Shown in pieces: positions 1 through 39,680 of a stretch of 64,000 nt of DNA. A program made the position numbers and the translations under genes. Source of the DNA: Trematomus loennbergii (taxonomy: Eukaryota; Chordata; Actinopteri; Perciformes; Nototheniidae); NCBI GenBank assembly GCA_012861695.1, contig JAAOOA010000006.1:13908879-13972878 (forward strand), read 5' to 3'. The notes beneath the pieces were generated by a model. The model was not told the DNA's origin, did no database searches, and was given only the letters and a program-made list of their open reading frames with translations. Each line of letters starts with the position of its first letter. Position 1 is the stretch's first letter.

Positions 1-3000
1 CCTGCAGGTTCAAAGAGGCATGAAATAAACACAATGCCATTGCCAATAACAGAGGCGGCATAAGTAAGCTTTCTAGCCCCTCCAGTGGACCTGCGGAAAT
101 TGGTATTGAAAACCTTGTTTATTCATTCATCTGTACTCCAAACCTGTAGATTTATTCATGAAACCAAAGAAAAATTCAATACATAATCAATAGTTTTGTC
201 CTGAAATTCATACGTAGTTTAGTGACATTCTGTAGAATGTTACGATATGTTTTCACCAAGACTGCTGTTACTCAAAAATTCCCTGCCATTCACCCCATTT
301 TATTTTCCTTAATTAATAAGCAGTAGGTTAAGTGTGTGCTCAAATTTTTTTTCTGATGAATAACCAAGATTAATATTCACCTGTTTAGTTGATTTCGATG
401 TATTTTAAGTAGAGGCTGCATGCCTGAACTTAGCCTTGTTTGGTAAGGTTTCAAAATAGATTGAATTCAAAAGGTATTTCCATAGATTTTTAAATAATTT
501 TATTTTGCCCTGTAACCGCATCTGTCAAGGTCCTCAAAGACCTGCTGTCAAAGACTTAATTCCAAAAACCACAAGCCCTCTCCGAGGTAATTAAGTAGTT
601 TTAATGAAGGAAACTAAATGGAATTTCAGTTATTGTAAATGTTCATAGTCGGTCACGTGTTGCTGAAAATTGAATATCTTCAACATTGTTGTTATAATTA
701 TGCAAAGGCCAGGATATGTCTTAACAACAAGCTGAAAATGTTGAGTTTGGAAATCACATGGTAATTACTGTTTTACACACAGTGGGCTTAACTACTGTGG
801 GCCATTATGGGGTGCACAAAAGTCATTCACAGAATCATTATTGCACCCTCTGAGATAACGGCACAAAAGAACTCCACATGGAAAATTACATTTGAGACCT
901 CTCATCTGCTATTTCATTACCTTGCTCTGTCTGATGCTTGAAATGGGTTCTCTTAATTTAAGGAGCTGGATTCCAGCTTGGTGAGTGGTTTATGTAATCT
1001 CCCGGTAAGTGTAATTTCCCATAATGCCAGGTCACAGCTACTACTCTGCTTAGCTACCACATACACGTATTGCATCGCAGGCCATCTCCACCACATCTCA
1101 CAAATAAGACCATTTCTATGGTGAACACCCTGCAAAGACAGAAGTATGCAATTATCTGTAAGCCACTAGTGTTTCTATGGGTGACATTCATACCTTCTTT
1201 TGATGGAAATAATTAGTCCGGGGATTTTCAGGCACTAAGAGACCGTCTTCATTGACGACACAGCCATGTTATCCACATGTTGCACTCAGCACAAGCATCC
1301 GATCCATGTCACACAGATCTATTGAGGATGGGGATAACCTTTGTCCCATATTATTTCAGTGTAGGTATGATGAAAAGTTACTTGATTTGTAATTGGAAAA
1401 TGTTATCATTGTTCATTTAAATTATTTTAGTTTGTACATTCTCCAAAAATCTGTTATTGCAGCTGCCAAGCTAAACATGAATTCAGTTGTTTTCACAATT
1501 TGTTTCTTTAAATACGAGCTTGCTGATGTATTTTTTCTATATACATGTATAAATTCCTTTAAATTAGTGTAGGTGGATAAGAGCATAGCCAGCCGAACAG
1601 TAGATTAAAGGCCGTGTGGGAAACACAACTGGCTGGTTTTTGGACAACATCTAATGTTTTGGAACCTCTTTTAGATAAAAATTGTGTTACCAATTTTTTA
1701 ATGAAACTAACAATTTATTTTGAAGCTGAAATCCCCTGGGGTTTAAGGGATTGCAGCGATACCATATCAGGTGTACTTGAACAAAGGCATCTACCACATG
1801 AGAGATTAATAATATAAATTGGAAAATGACATGACAACGTTGCCTTGAATAGAGTGAATAGAGGGGACAGTTGAATGTCAGTGTATCCAGTGTTTGTTGT
1901 CTTGTTTTCGCTTGTTGACTTGTTTCATTTGACCTCAATTCATAATGAGCATACTGAAGACACATCTGGAGAAACATTGTTTTTGGAATTTTTGTAGACT
2001 AGTTGTATTAATGTTAATGTGTTGCAGAGTGATTTGAGACATGCTGAGTGATACAGTGATTTAAAGATTTTGAACCTTTTCATCCCCTTTCAAGATGCTT
2101 GCTAAAACAGATTTTTTTGGTTCTGGCAAAATGATTATATTGAGGCATCGCATAGCTTTAATAGATATATTCTTTATTGACAGGAAAGTATATGGTCGAT
2201 TTTAATTGTTTGTCAACATATACAAGCAGACTTACAGTTCAACTACAACATTTGTTTGTCCTTGGGTTGTTTTGGTAATAGTGTGTGCACGAGTTTTGTG
2301 CCAAAGAATATTTAAGTAGACTAGACATTAAAAAGCCTAATGGAAACATACTGGCAGAAACTCTTGGCATTTGAAAAAGTACTTTAGCTTGTACAAATAC
2401 CAATGTGATTCAATGTTTGGTCTCAATGGGGAAAGAAACAAATATTTTCCTCAGAACCCCATCGTGCTGTGAATGTAGTCTGGAAGTGATTACGGTTACA
2501 GTTCATCATTTGATTGTGATGAGAGGAGCATATCCCAGCCTTTTAGTGGTTGAAATAGGAATTTCCCCCCCCTCCCTCATCAGTTTGTGAGTTGGTTCTG
2601 CTGTGTCAGCAGTCGGCACACAAAAACGGAATTCAGTAAAAGCTCTCTCCGCTCTCTCTGAGTTTTTTTTCTTTTCCCCAACAGCTTGCTCCCATCCCCC
2701 TTTCCCCCTCATGAACTGACATGCTGGAAGAAACATATGCTACTATTCCCACTTCCTGACAGCTTGTGCTGCTTGAATAGGATCTTTCTCAGGGAGGAAG
2801 CAGTTGTCTGGAAAGAGGGGAGCGATAAAGTCAAGAGAAAACATCAGTGAGGTTTCAGTAAAGGAACTAAAACATAAAAGCATTTTAGGTCGTGAATTAA
2901 AGCAGTTGACACAAGATTGTAAGCCCAATCTGTTTCTGTGTTTGTCTTGAACTAGTGTTCAGGTTTGCAGTCGCCATGCTACTGAATATAAGACTGCCTT

Positions 3001-4858
3001 TGATTTGCATGTAAGCAAAAATGAGAACTCAGCACGTCCCACAGTGTCACTGGTTCTGTTCAGCCACTACTCTCATTCACTCAGAGATGTTTAAAAGTGT
3101 TCACAGCCTAATATACAATCACGTAGTCATTGTTTTTATTTGATGATTCAGGTGAAGCATGAAAAACTGCAGGAGCAGTCACAGTATAGACAGCTGCATT
3201 GGACAATTACATAAACACAGCTTGAATGAGTTTAGTATGTGCCTGTTTACTCATTGATGTCTTATCCACTTGTTGCTCCTCCCTCTGGGATCTGGCCAGA
3301 CAACTTATGATGTGCCTTCATTGTGTTCTTTCATGTTTTTGTATTGAGTTGCTGTGTCTTGGATCAAACCTTTCAAACATGCAGTGATTGTGCATGATTT
3401 ATTTACCCATATTTAAGACAATTCTGTCTTACATGCTCAGAGAAAACATTTAAAATGGTATAATTTTATAGTATGATCAAAGCACTTATTCCTTCACAAC
3501 GTCACATTTATAGTTATGCATATGGCTACAAGACTCTGTCATGAATATGTTGTTATTGTCCATGCCGACTTAAATGTATTACCATGTCCATCTGTTTTCA
3601 TACCAAGTAACTATAAACACTACAGTGTGCATGTCTGCCGTCTGTTTCACCCGACTTTTAATCAGTACATCTCTGCCATACAAGTTGTAAGTATAAACTC
3701 AACCTTTACACAATAAATGAGCTATGTTCTCACTCAATACGGAACATTTGAATCCATTCTGATGTTTCTTTCTTATGTAATTTAACCGCAGCAATAAACT
3801 CAGTCCTGGGTCTGCTAAGGCCAACATGTGCAGAATGCTCTCCATTCATGAAGGCCACACAGTTGTACTGACCGCAACACTGCTGAATCTCATTTTACCA
3901 CACACATGCCTCTCTAGTGCCCAGCATTCATGAATCTGTAGTGAGTAATTCCACATAAAATATGGGATAGTCTGCTGTTTTATGTTCCTGGACACTGGGT
4001 ACTGTTACAGTACTGCAGATGCTGTCAGTCAGGAGCATGCTGGTCTTGTCAGTAGCTGCTGGTGAGAGGAGACTCTCTCCAGCTGTCTGAGCAGCTTGGT
4101 AAGATGCACAATGGGGGGCGGGATCTTGGATTGATCCACAGTCTGAACGGCAGTTTTTTGTTTTTTTTGGGATGCCTGCAGCCCCCAGCCTTTAAAAAAA
4201 TATTTAAAATCCTATAGCCTCTGTGTGTCATGAGTCTCTGACTTCAATATGTCGTGTGGTATGACTGTAGCTGGATAGTGACGCTGTTTTTCCTGTTTTT
4301 CCTACTTTTTCTTGCTAAACATCATTTTTCTAACAATCACAGACACAGTTGGGGGAATGTTGAACGCTGGCCTCTAATTTCCCCATCGTGATCCTATATA
4401 ATTAATTCATTATTATTCATAAGAATAGGGTGATAGTTCGGATGGGGCACTCCATCACTTTAGAAAAGATAGAGTTCTTCAGGCATGGGATGCATTTCTC
4501 ATAGTCTGGTTTGTAAGATCTAAACATGTTTTCAAATGTAACTATGTTACTGAGGACTGTCATTCAAAAAGAACCAAAGCCACCAGTCCATGAATGAAAA
4601 GGTTCAATGGTTCAAACCATAACATTCATTGTAAATATTGTCAACTTCTTGGCAATGTTCAAGATTGTTTGGCTGCTTCTGCTCCACATTGTGCTCTCAA
4701 CTAACAGTGTGTACTGTGTCACTCTTTTTCTCATTTGGAAGCAGATGTCAACTGTTGTGTTGTAGAGACTGACCGCTTGGTTGTGTTTGTTTATTTCGGA
4801 ATTCCAGGTCTCTCCCTAGTTTGCTCCAGGCTTTAGCTTGGAGAGCCCAACCGCCACC
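1..4858. other. Noncoding DNA upstream of the first tead1 coding exon (probable 5'UTR intron)
   Basis: AT-rich sequence with no ORF showing codon-like or recognisable protein content and no obvious dispersed repeat. TEAD1 genes usually have noncoding first exons and a long intron before the exon carrying the AUU start, so this stretch is best read as the end of that intron. Several AG acceptors precede the start (after 4807, 4819, 4830 and 4836), and the true one cannot be chosen by eye. Confidence 0.5.

Positions 4859-4862
<4 letters not shown>
4849..4862 (+). promoter_or_regulatory. tead1: Non-AUG (AUU) start codon of tead1 in a strong Kozak context
   Basis: The sequence reads CCGCCACC-ATT-G, an optimal Kozak surround with ATT at 4859-4861 in place of ATG. 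The frame is closed upstream by TAG at 4817-4819, and no ATG lies between that stop and ATT. The next in-frame ATG (4904, codon 16) would remove the conserved [12 protein letters not shown] leader. Human TEAD1 is established to start at AUU at the equivalent position, which supports this choice. Confidence 0.88.
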
Positions 4863-30263
<25,401 letters not shown>

Positions 30264-33125
30264 GAGGCTCCGAGCCCCCCCCTCCCCATCCCCCCCCCTC
30301 TCTTTTCATGGATTTACCAACGTCAATCAAGTGGCAGTGCCTCTACCTGAAAGTCACACCTACAATGCTTTTTGGTCATGGTATCGGGTGAAGTCAGTTG
30401 TTATAAATGTGTTTTAATTTAAAGTGTTTGTTATTTGACTGCAGCTGTGAATTGCGGTACAGTTGTTTTATGTTTAAATGCGGGAATTCTCTCTTAAAAT
30501 GTTATCTTGGTCTCTGTTGGGTATAAATGTGGCCGTTTTTAAAGAATTTACTAGATTAATTTAGTAAATGGAAATGTGTTTGTCGTCTTCTTCTACTTTG
30601 TTGCGTAAACTAAGAAAAAAAAGGATGCTGGCCTTTTCTTTGAGTGGCCGGATGTGGTCTGTGTAATTTGTTTGAGTGTGTTTAGTGTGTCTGTAGTTCA
30701 TCATTTGTGAGCGTACATACTGTAGATATACAGACATGCAGCCACAGCTAATAGATTTCCCAAAGAAACTATACTGACACAACATACATTAGCACATAGA
30801 CAGTTGTAACAAGTAGTTACAAATATTACAGAATTACAGGTATTTCTTTAAAAAAACTCTGCTTTCAGTAGTACATGTATCTCCATGAAGCACTCCAAGT
30901 CTTAGACACTAACAACAGAATGAATGCACTGTGAACATACTACAAACATTAGCCTGCATCTGCTAAAAGAAGTCTTAAACTGTCTCACAATGCTAAGCAT
31001 CTCTGTGCTGCAAACATTTATTTCTCTGAGACAAGAAATAGGAGAGTGTTTAGGTTTTAGACAGGTGAAAGTACTCAAAAAGTATCATCTTGTCCAAAAG
31101 CACTTTGTACCCTTTCCTGGACTTGCTTTGGTGATATAAGGCAAGGTCCAAGTCGTTCAGTTCAAATATCGTTCCCCTCTGGGATCGCAGTGTAAAGACT
31201 CCCAGCCAGAGTGGTGCTGCCTTCAGGTTCACACTATGTTCCCATGTTTCTGTGGCCTACGCCGATCCCGAGCCTTAAACATGTTATAGCTGTGACAACT
31301 CCAAAAGATGCCACTTAAACTGTGATTAAAGACTCTCTATATGTTTGCGTAAGAAATCCACAATACTATCTGCCAAAGTGTAGATGTACAGTGCCTTAGA
31401 ATACACTCTGACATTACCCTTTGCTTTTAAGTCTGAAATCAGTTTGTGGATTAAACAAAAATACTCACCGCCATATATTCCTTGGTACATCTTCACATCC
31501 TGAGAAATAGTTTTCTTATAATTGGTACACTCCTAGAAATACAGGTTTGATAGTTATCAGCCTTTTTTACAAGATCTATATAAAACACAGACTGACTGCC
31601 TTTCCCGTCGTAGAAGACCAAAAATACCGAGATACAGTCGATCTTTTGTCCTGTGCTGCATGGTAGCAAGGAAGTGCCTTTGGTTTAAAATGTCCTACTT
31701 CAAAAAAATCTAAGAGAAATTACAAATTAAATGTTGCTAGACCAAAAAATGAGACATAAGTGAAACCAATCACCGCTTTGCCTTTTTAAAGGACTGTGAT
31801 GACAGCAGGAGGAGATCTGGGTAGTGGTAAAAAATAAAGGATATATTCATTTCTATCACATTAATTGATTTCACAACTGATGTATTTAAAGAAAACCTAT
31901 TTCTTTGCTGATAACGTACAGCTGCTGACTGCATGCAGGATGTCGACACCACAGCTGTTTGCTTCGTGCACACTTGCAGGTTCAAGTGTTTTTAAAAAGG
32001 TTTTTGGAAGTATGATTGTTTCTCCTGTGAAAAAACACAGAAACATAATGTCCCCTTGCAGAAACAGCCGTGATGTCGACGAAGGTTAGACACAAGTTTT
32101 GAAAATGTCTTACTGAAAAGTTTATTTAATACGTATTCTACAGTACACTACTAATTTTAAAAGAATGTTTTGGAAAGCTGTTTCAGAAACTAGTTTTTCA
32201 AAACTGCTGGTGTAGACGAGGCCGTCAAGGTTAATACTTTTCACTTTAAGGACCATAGCTACTCAAACATTAGCTGTTTTTTATTAAAATAAATATAATC
32301 ATCTAAAGTATTTTAATGGAAGAAGCTCTAAATAATTGCTGACAATGTCTCTGGTGGATGCAGTTATAGTTCAATCATTCAGTGTTTTGCCACAGTCCTG
32401 TGGACACGGTGGACTTTCTTTTCTTATGTTTACCCAGTATCTGTTCACATTTATTGATTACTTATCGAGATGTTTTCCTATTGTACTTGTATACAGTTGT
32501 ACTTGGTTTTGTGATGACATTGTCTGTATATTGCAAGCCTAATAACATGGTTATGATGTTGCTGCTGTACTGCTGGTACATTTTGACCTGTCGTTTCAAC
32601 ACTAGAACAGCAGGACTGATGCCTTCTGTGGCGCCCGGTGGACCATTTGGAATAAAATGGACACATTAAATAGCTGACTCGAGGAATCATGCTACAAACA
32701 TATCAGCAGTTTAGCTCTTGTTATTTGTAATTCTGTCGAAAGAGTAGGTACTGGTACCTTTTTTGTTTTATGACCATTTTCCGATGGTGGCTTTAACGTT
32801 ATTTTTCACATAGCTCACGTATAGTTGTCATACACACGTTTGGGTTTTGTGTGCAAACTTGTTTTTTTGTAAAAAGGTGCTTTGTACAAAATGTTATATC
32901 TTAGCTTTTCTTGGTACAGATGTGTGATATCTTTTCGTATTTCAGGACAGTAAAGTGTTGGAGCGAAGGAGAGAAAGAAGCTCTGCTATGTTTCTGTGTT
33001 CTGCATATGGTCTTGTCTTTGCTCCGTAACATTATGATGCCTTCTTGACAATAGTAGATATTTTGTAGCTTTCTAGATACTTTGTATGTATGCAATATTG
33101 GAGTTAAATAAATCAAAAAATATAT
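30264..33125 (+). other. tead1: tead1 3' untranslated region (inferred)
   Basis: AT-rich sequence continuing from the TGA. An AATAAA at 33107-33112 is followed by an A-run, and other AATAAA words (for example 32651) could give shorter forms. TEAD1 transcripts usually have long 3'UTRs. The end point is inferred. Confidence 0.55.
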
Positions 33126-35800
33126 TGCCTTCTTTTGTTGTCACTAAGAAAGTAGTATAACATGACTGTGTGCACTGAGGCACCACTTAACTGTTAAACT
33201 GCAGGAACCTCCCACCAACAGCAGGTGGAGCCTTTTCCTGTATTTGTGTGTTACCTTGGTCCTGGGTCACATGTAAAACAATATATATGTTAAGTACACT
33301 AATGTAGTTACAGGAAACATCACCAGAGGGAGACATTGTTTATTTCAAATTAACTGCATAATGATCTTCCTTCAACACGTAAAGAAAACCGATGAATACT
33401 AAACTATAACATATTGTACAGCACTAACATGTACAGTGTAATCAGAATCGATGAAAGCAGAAACAGTTTAGAGATGAAGTGATTATAATTATTCTGACCT
33501 GTTTATCTACAGGTATCGGAGAATATTGTGTTTGTCAATTAAACAAATATTAGCCCATTATTAAGCTGTCTATAAACTTTTATGATAACAAACTGACAAC
33601 ATCAGTAACTAATATTTGGTTGTTGTCAATGTAAAGCTCGTATTTTAAAACTCCCCTTAAGGTAATATGGGAATTATACCAGGATGTTCCTGTGGTTTTG
33701 AAGTAAAAGCTCTAAAAAAAAAAAAAGGTTCACAGAGGCAACTTTTTACACTGTAAGCAGACTAAAAAAGTGAAAGAGCACAAAACCAAAATCGTTCCTG
33801 CTGGATGTTTGAAGAAATACTTGAGAGTTCATAAAGCAACAGTGCCCATGGACCAAGAGAAGACTCAAGAGAGTGCACAGCTCCACCATGTGGTCATCTA
33901 TTGAGTTTGAGTGATAACTCCTGTACTCCGAGTACAATGTCATTCTGAAATAAATATTGTGGTGCTGCAGAGAAGTCTCGGCCTAAAAAAGGTATTCTAC
34001 AGACTTAATAAAAAATCCTTCTTTGAAACGGATCACCATGATCATTATAAAAGTTTTTTTTAATGATATAGTGAATGATGTATCAAAATTCCCTATTGTA
34101 AATCATATTGCTAAATCAGTTAAACACTCAAACAATCTCCTTTAGCACTACTGAGTTATAAAAAACTATTCTTTCTATAATCTTCATGTGACATTTATAC
34201 AATCTAATATAAATCCACAAAAGCAAACTGACCCTGAATACTTACATCACTAAACAGTAAAGTGTAATCCAGCAGAAGGTCACCGCTGCTCCACTGTAGT
34301 TTATTTGTGTCTCTGCCACACAGCCTGGATCCCTGCAGGAAGTGGCAGCTCTGCAATAAACAGTGTTTGGCCTTAGATGACAGTTTTTCAATATTTGAAA
34401 GTATGTCATTTTTTCTAGTTTGCAACGTAAAGAATCACAACCTGTGTCTGGATCGGATGCATTCAAAAGATAAAAGGTCAATACAACATTTTTATATCCT
34501 TTAAAAAATATATATTAAATCTGTTTTTAAATATTTCCTACTGCCTCTTGAGGCACTAATACTCAGCTTTCTCAGTCATTCTATATTCTTGAAAACACAC
34601 ACTCTGCAGGTTAGGATTGCAACCAAGTGAATATTCGAATAATTCGCTCACCCCTCCGTTTACAAGTAACAAGCCTGCGAGTGGAAAACGGTACTGTGAT
34701 ATCTTTCAGGACCTTGATTCTCAGAGACCATCCTTATCAAACAGAACGTAGGCTACTTCAGATTACTTACAAACGGTGCAGCTGTGAAAGAGGCCCGCTC
34801 TGTATGCACTGATATGAAGAGCTCATTCTAGGTTACAACATGATTTAGGGTTTTAAGTGAGACACTAATTTAATGAAATATTCACAACAGCCAATTTCTG
34901 AATAATTAATATTATTGCATCAAAAGGATTTATACAGTAGGCCTACTTTATTTTACTGTATATATACTGCCCAGTATCTTGTGAATTTCATCCAAATATT
35001 AAACAGCTTTATATTGACCCATAGTGATAACGCTCTTATACCCCAGAAATTCACTAGGGACCATCTTAAGTACACTTTGAATGACAACAAATGTGTTTTT
35101 AATACACTTGGTTGTGTTTATTTGCCTATATAAAAGGTTGAATGATGCTAAATTAGTAATAAATAAATTGCAATAGCTTCCAAAATAGGTGTACTACTCC
35201 AGTGTAATAATACAATGCTGCATTGATTTGGAGGTGTTGTGTCACGTGGTGACCCTTTTTTAACTTGGAATGAAAAAAACTAAATGTTCATAAAAAAATA
35301 GAAGAAGCACTTAAATCCAATAAAAAGCATCAAGTGTAGTAATAATAATATCCGGTTTGGATTGGTCACAGTCACATGACATGGAAGCTATTGACAAAAA
35401 ACTGAAATGATCATCTATTAAAATAATCTTGTAAAATGACACATCAGCAAGCCATACATTGTGCCACACAAGACATATTAATTAAAGGATATTTCTGAAT
35501 GTTCTCCAATATGGGCAAGTTGGCACCGAGGTTTTGAAAATAACATTGATTTTGTCAATCAAATAGTAATTTAATGTTGGTCCCTACTAGTGAAACCCTG
35601 TAATAAACAGGTAAGGCTCGGCTGTGTGAGCTAACGATGCTCTGACTGCAGACTGTCTCTGAAACGGAGGCAGAAAAAGCTGCTGGACCCGGATTGGATG
35701 TCTGTCAAATATCCAAAACTAACTTCAGCGCGCTAAACAAGCCAAAGAAAATAGCAACTGGTTTCTGAGACCTGGTCATGTGATCACAGCAGAGGCAGTC
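33126..35800. other. tead1-rassf10 intergenic region
   Basis: 2.7 kb of AT-rich sequence with no recognised element or coding sequence. The last 250 bp before the rassf10 exon become GC-richer and probably hold its promoter. Confidence 0.6.
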
Positions 35801-36056
35801 TCATGAGGGCACAGCATAAACACACCGAAATCGTTCCTTATTATGGCCTCTGAAGTACACAGACGCCCACATGGTGCTCTAAACCCGCAGCTCCATCAGA
35901 AACTTCTCATGCGTCTGGGACGCAGCGCGCATGCACGAACAGGAGATGAGTATGGACACAGCTGCGCTTTTCTCCAGACATGCGGATTTAAAATCTATTT
36001 TAAGAACTACTTAATTCTCATTTCTGTTGATAAGAAATAGGGTTTAGCAGACATTC

Positions 36057-37366
36057 ATGATGGAGCCGGAGGAGAGTAAGATATCAGTGTGGGTCTGCCG
36101 AGAGGAGAAGCTCGTCTTCGGCTTGTCAAAGCGCACAACCTGCGCTGATGTTGTCAAAGTGCTTCTGGAGGACCAGAACTCTCAACACGGCCTCTCCACA
36201 GCTGCATGCCCGCAGTCTTACTGCATCGTGGAGAAATGGAGAGGCTTCGAGAGGATTTTACCGAACAAAACCAAGATTTTCCGGCTTTGGTTCGCGTGGG
36301 GAGAGGAGCAGGGGAATGTGAAGTTCGTGCTGGTGAAGAACGAGGCATCTTTGGCGAACCACGGAGCCCGGAGCGCAGAGGCGCGCGTGGTGCTCAGCAA
36401 ACAGAGCCCCTGTGGCACGAAGGGCACCTCGCGGTATCCCATGGGTGGCATCCCGCCTGAGAAACAGCGTCGGGTCGTCAGGAAAGCGTTCAGAAAGTTG
36501 GAGAAGATCAACAACAAGAGGGCGCAGAGAGACGCGTCATCTGCGGAAAAGATGGAAACTTTGGTCCATGTTGTGATTTCTCAGGATCATACGATCCGCC
36601 AGCAGGTCCAGAGGATCACTGAGCTGGACTCAGACATCGACAGGTGCGAGGCAACGGTGCATTTTGACAGAATTAAGAGACATGGAGTTAACTATGTGCA
36701 GGACACGTATTTAGTGGATGGTGCTGAGACAAAGGGAGACAGAGTGTGTTCAGCTGAGACTCTGGCCAAGTTTGAAGAGTATGTCCTGAAGTGTGAGGAG
36801 GTGGTGAGACTACAAGACGAGCTGTGGGAGCAGGAAGCCCTGATAGACATCTACACGGTGCAGATGCAGGAGGAGCTGAACCACAGCTGGATGCAGAGGA
36901 GGACAGAGGAGCTGCAGAGCAAAGACACACAGTCCCCCCCAGCTACGAGGCTCTCACAGCACCAGAGAACGAGCTGCTTTTGGAAGAGGAGAGGATCAGA
37001 ACACAGCTAGATGTGAGTTCATACATTGGTCTGCGCCTCAACACGGATTTAGAAGCTATTAGGAGTGATTTAGATTTGACCCAGGAGATTTGCGGGGCGA
37101 GGGAGAAGGAGATGAGGGATTTGCTGGAGAAAGTGAACATTTTGGGCATAGATGAAGGGACGGGCAGTGAGGATGGGTGCAGCAGCCTCGGGACAGATGA
37201 TAAGATGGGGATGATGAGCACTTTGGAGAGGAAAAACGAGTGGGTGGAGCAGGCCAGGGGTCTGTCCAAATCTCACAGTGTGAACGACGACGACTCGGAC
37301 ACTGGCTTAAGTTCCCTGCACAGTCAGGACTCAGACAGCCACCCAGTGTGGGAGTCACTGGTTTAG
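36057..37366 (+). CDS. rassf10: Ras association domain family member 10 (RASSF10), single exon with an apparent frameshift
   Basis: Member of the N-terminal RASSF group: an N-terminal Ras-association domain followed by coiled coil, with mammalian roles in growth control and mitosis. Residues 1-130 hold the RA domain ([20 protein letters not shown] and [20 protein letters not shown]). [18 protein letters not shown] and [20 protein letters not shown] follow, then a coiled coil. The tail [15 protein letters not shown] to WESLV matches the human C-terminus. The reading frame changes at the seven-C run 36934-36940: up to there it is the 36057 frame, afterwards the frame ending at TAG before 37370. 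As written, translation would stop at 37010 after 317 residues and lose the conserved tail. With the frames taken together the length is about 436 residues, against 507 in human. Start is ATGATG; the second ATG (36060) aligns better with the human start. Confidence 0.93.
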
Positions 37367-37585
37367 GGTGTACCATGATGGACAGGCTGTTTTCAACTAG
37401 AATCAAAAGGACTTTCTAGAGTCTCAGGGATCCTATTGACTTTTGTAAACATGGATGACAACTGAGATTTTCATATGGTGTTTTTAAAAGAAACTGTTCA
37501 TATGGCAACTCACATATCCCTATATTTTTTTAACATCTTGTTGTGAAGAACTACAACAGTCTTTGAAAGTTGTTTTCACATAAAA

Positions 37586-37591
37586 AATAAA
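37586..37591 (+). terminator. rassf10: rassf10 polyadenylation signal
   Basis: AATAAA lies 220 bp after the rassf10 stop, followed by a T-rich stretch. It is the first canonical signal downstream and implies a short 3'UTR. Confidence 0.65.
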
Positions 37592-39504
37592 TGCTGTTTT
37601 TTAAGCTTGAGTTCACTTGTTTCTCTTTGCAATGACCCAAATCAGATTTGTGAAAATGTTCCAGTCAAAGGGGCAATGTTAAGAGATGACATGAGATGAA
37701 AAGCATAAATGTGCAAATACTTTGAGGCAGATGGTTTCCACAGCCTACACCATGTCAATACACATAACACACTCAAAGCTTTTTATTTGCAGATTGTGAG
37801 CTGCACTGTGACCCAGACACTGTGAGAGAGTAAACCTCTTTGCTGTGAATCATGAAGTCATAACGTCTGACGGCAAATCAGGCACAGACAACACAGAGGG
37901 TCTGATAGAAAGACGCACTGCAGCTTCATCCCCCATGATGTGTACTAACTCAGAATGTTTGCTGTTGAACTTTAAGAGAAAACATTTCACAGCCAAACCT
38001 CTTCAGTGTAGTTTTTAAGAGCCTTTCAGAGTTTTGGAACAGCAGCACAAAGTCTCCACATTTAATCTGCCAGCTGTTAAAAATATTTGCCCCTATGTTT
38101 CATAAATGTCCTGCACAGTTTTCCTGCCTAATACACAGTCACTGTAAGTGTGTGGTCAAGAAAAAAAGTTCCTTCTCTTTTGTTTTTGATTGTCTTTCCT
38201 TCACTCCCTCTCACTCCTGACATCAAATTAGATATAATATGAGGTATATTTGGTAAGCAGTAAGTTCTTCTTCACTGTTCGTATTAATAAACACTGCCAC
38301 GTGTATTACTGAAAGTTAGTGCTTATTGAGGAAGTAATTACAAAAATAAAAGTTTTTATTAATTAGTTCCACTTTCAGTCACATTCATTCAGACACAGCA
38401 GGCCTCCAATTAAATGTCTACCACCTCAGCCTGCCTGGCTTCATGTTACTATACATAAGAGTTTCATAAAATATAGTGAACTGTGGGAAAGAGTGAGCAT
38501 TGCTATGGGATCAGTACACTGCAGGTGCTAATAGTAAATGTTTGGTACTATCAAGTGAAAAAAGGTTTGATCAATATACATCCATATTAATGATTGAAAG
38601 TCCTTCATGGCATTTTATTGTGTTCCCAAAATAGGCTTGTACATTTTCAGAAGCTAGTTAGTGCTTAATAATATAAACAAGGTAGTCAGAGACCTGTACA
38701 TAAAGACAAACAAGTAGTGTGACTATAGCTGTGTACCATGACACCATATGACAACGTTCTGAGTTTGATACACCCTGAAACACTGTCCAAGGCCTTTTTA
38801 AATAAACAAAGATGCTGTGTTTATATTCAACACGGTACAGGACGTAACATCCCTGCTGCAGCAACTAAAAAGCACTTTCCATTATAACACATTGATACTA
38901 CTGCTCCTTCCTGATTTCATTCCTTTCAGAAAAAGTTTCCACGCTCAGCGGGAAAGAATAAAAAACGTTTAATAGCATAAGAAAGAGTTTTGAGTTTCCA
39001 CCCTCAATAAACCCTCTCCGAATACACAGTGATACACAAGACGAGACTAAAGTATACATTACTTCCTGTCTCCCAGGTGCCGTTTACCTACTTTAAAGGT
39101 GTATTGAGTTATTCGAAACCACACGAAGGAGAATAGATGTTAAATGCTTTCTCAGCATATACAGTGACTGTGCAGAGAAACTGTTACATAACGGTCACAT
39201 GTGTGAATATTGGAGAACCACTTGGAGTAAAGTCTGGGTTCACATTGTACTCAGTGATGGGGGTTTGGTTTTGTTTAGTACTGCAATTATATTATTACTC
39301 TGGTACTCCTCAGACACTTTCTGTTTATCATCAAATTATTGACAGAAAACTTCTTATGTTCATTATGATGAGCAGTCATCTGGACATAGGTTAATATGTA
39401 AATGATCTGCCAAACAAACATCAGGTGGCGTTAAACAAAGTTTAAAAGGTGACGCAGAAGCAAAGCTGAGAAAATAAAAGAAGCAAAAAAGAATAAGAAG
39501 GAAA

Positions 39505-39543
39505 ACTTTGTTGTGATTTGTCAGTAACAAATCACAACAAAGT
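39505..39543. repeat. Perfect inverted repeat, 17-bp arms, 5-nt loop
   Basis: Arms ACTTTGTTGTGATTTGT (39505-39521) and its exact reverse complement (39527-39543) flank the loop CAGTA. No mismatch is seen in the stem. Confidence 0.95.
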
Positions 39544-39680
39544 AAGTTTATCTGGGTAATTGCTTCTAGACACTTTACATGTAATGTTCACAGTATAGAC
39601 AATAAGCACACCAGCTAAACAAAATATTTAAATGCAAAATAATATTCATGGTAAATGTGAATTGTGCCTTTTTTAGTAGC

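Noticed and set aside
36933..36941. Programmed -1 ribosomal frameshift in rassf10
   Set aside because: The C run formally fits a slippery heptamer (C-CCC-CCA), but RASSF10 is not known to use frameshifting. A missing base in a homopolymer explains it more simply.
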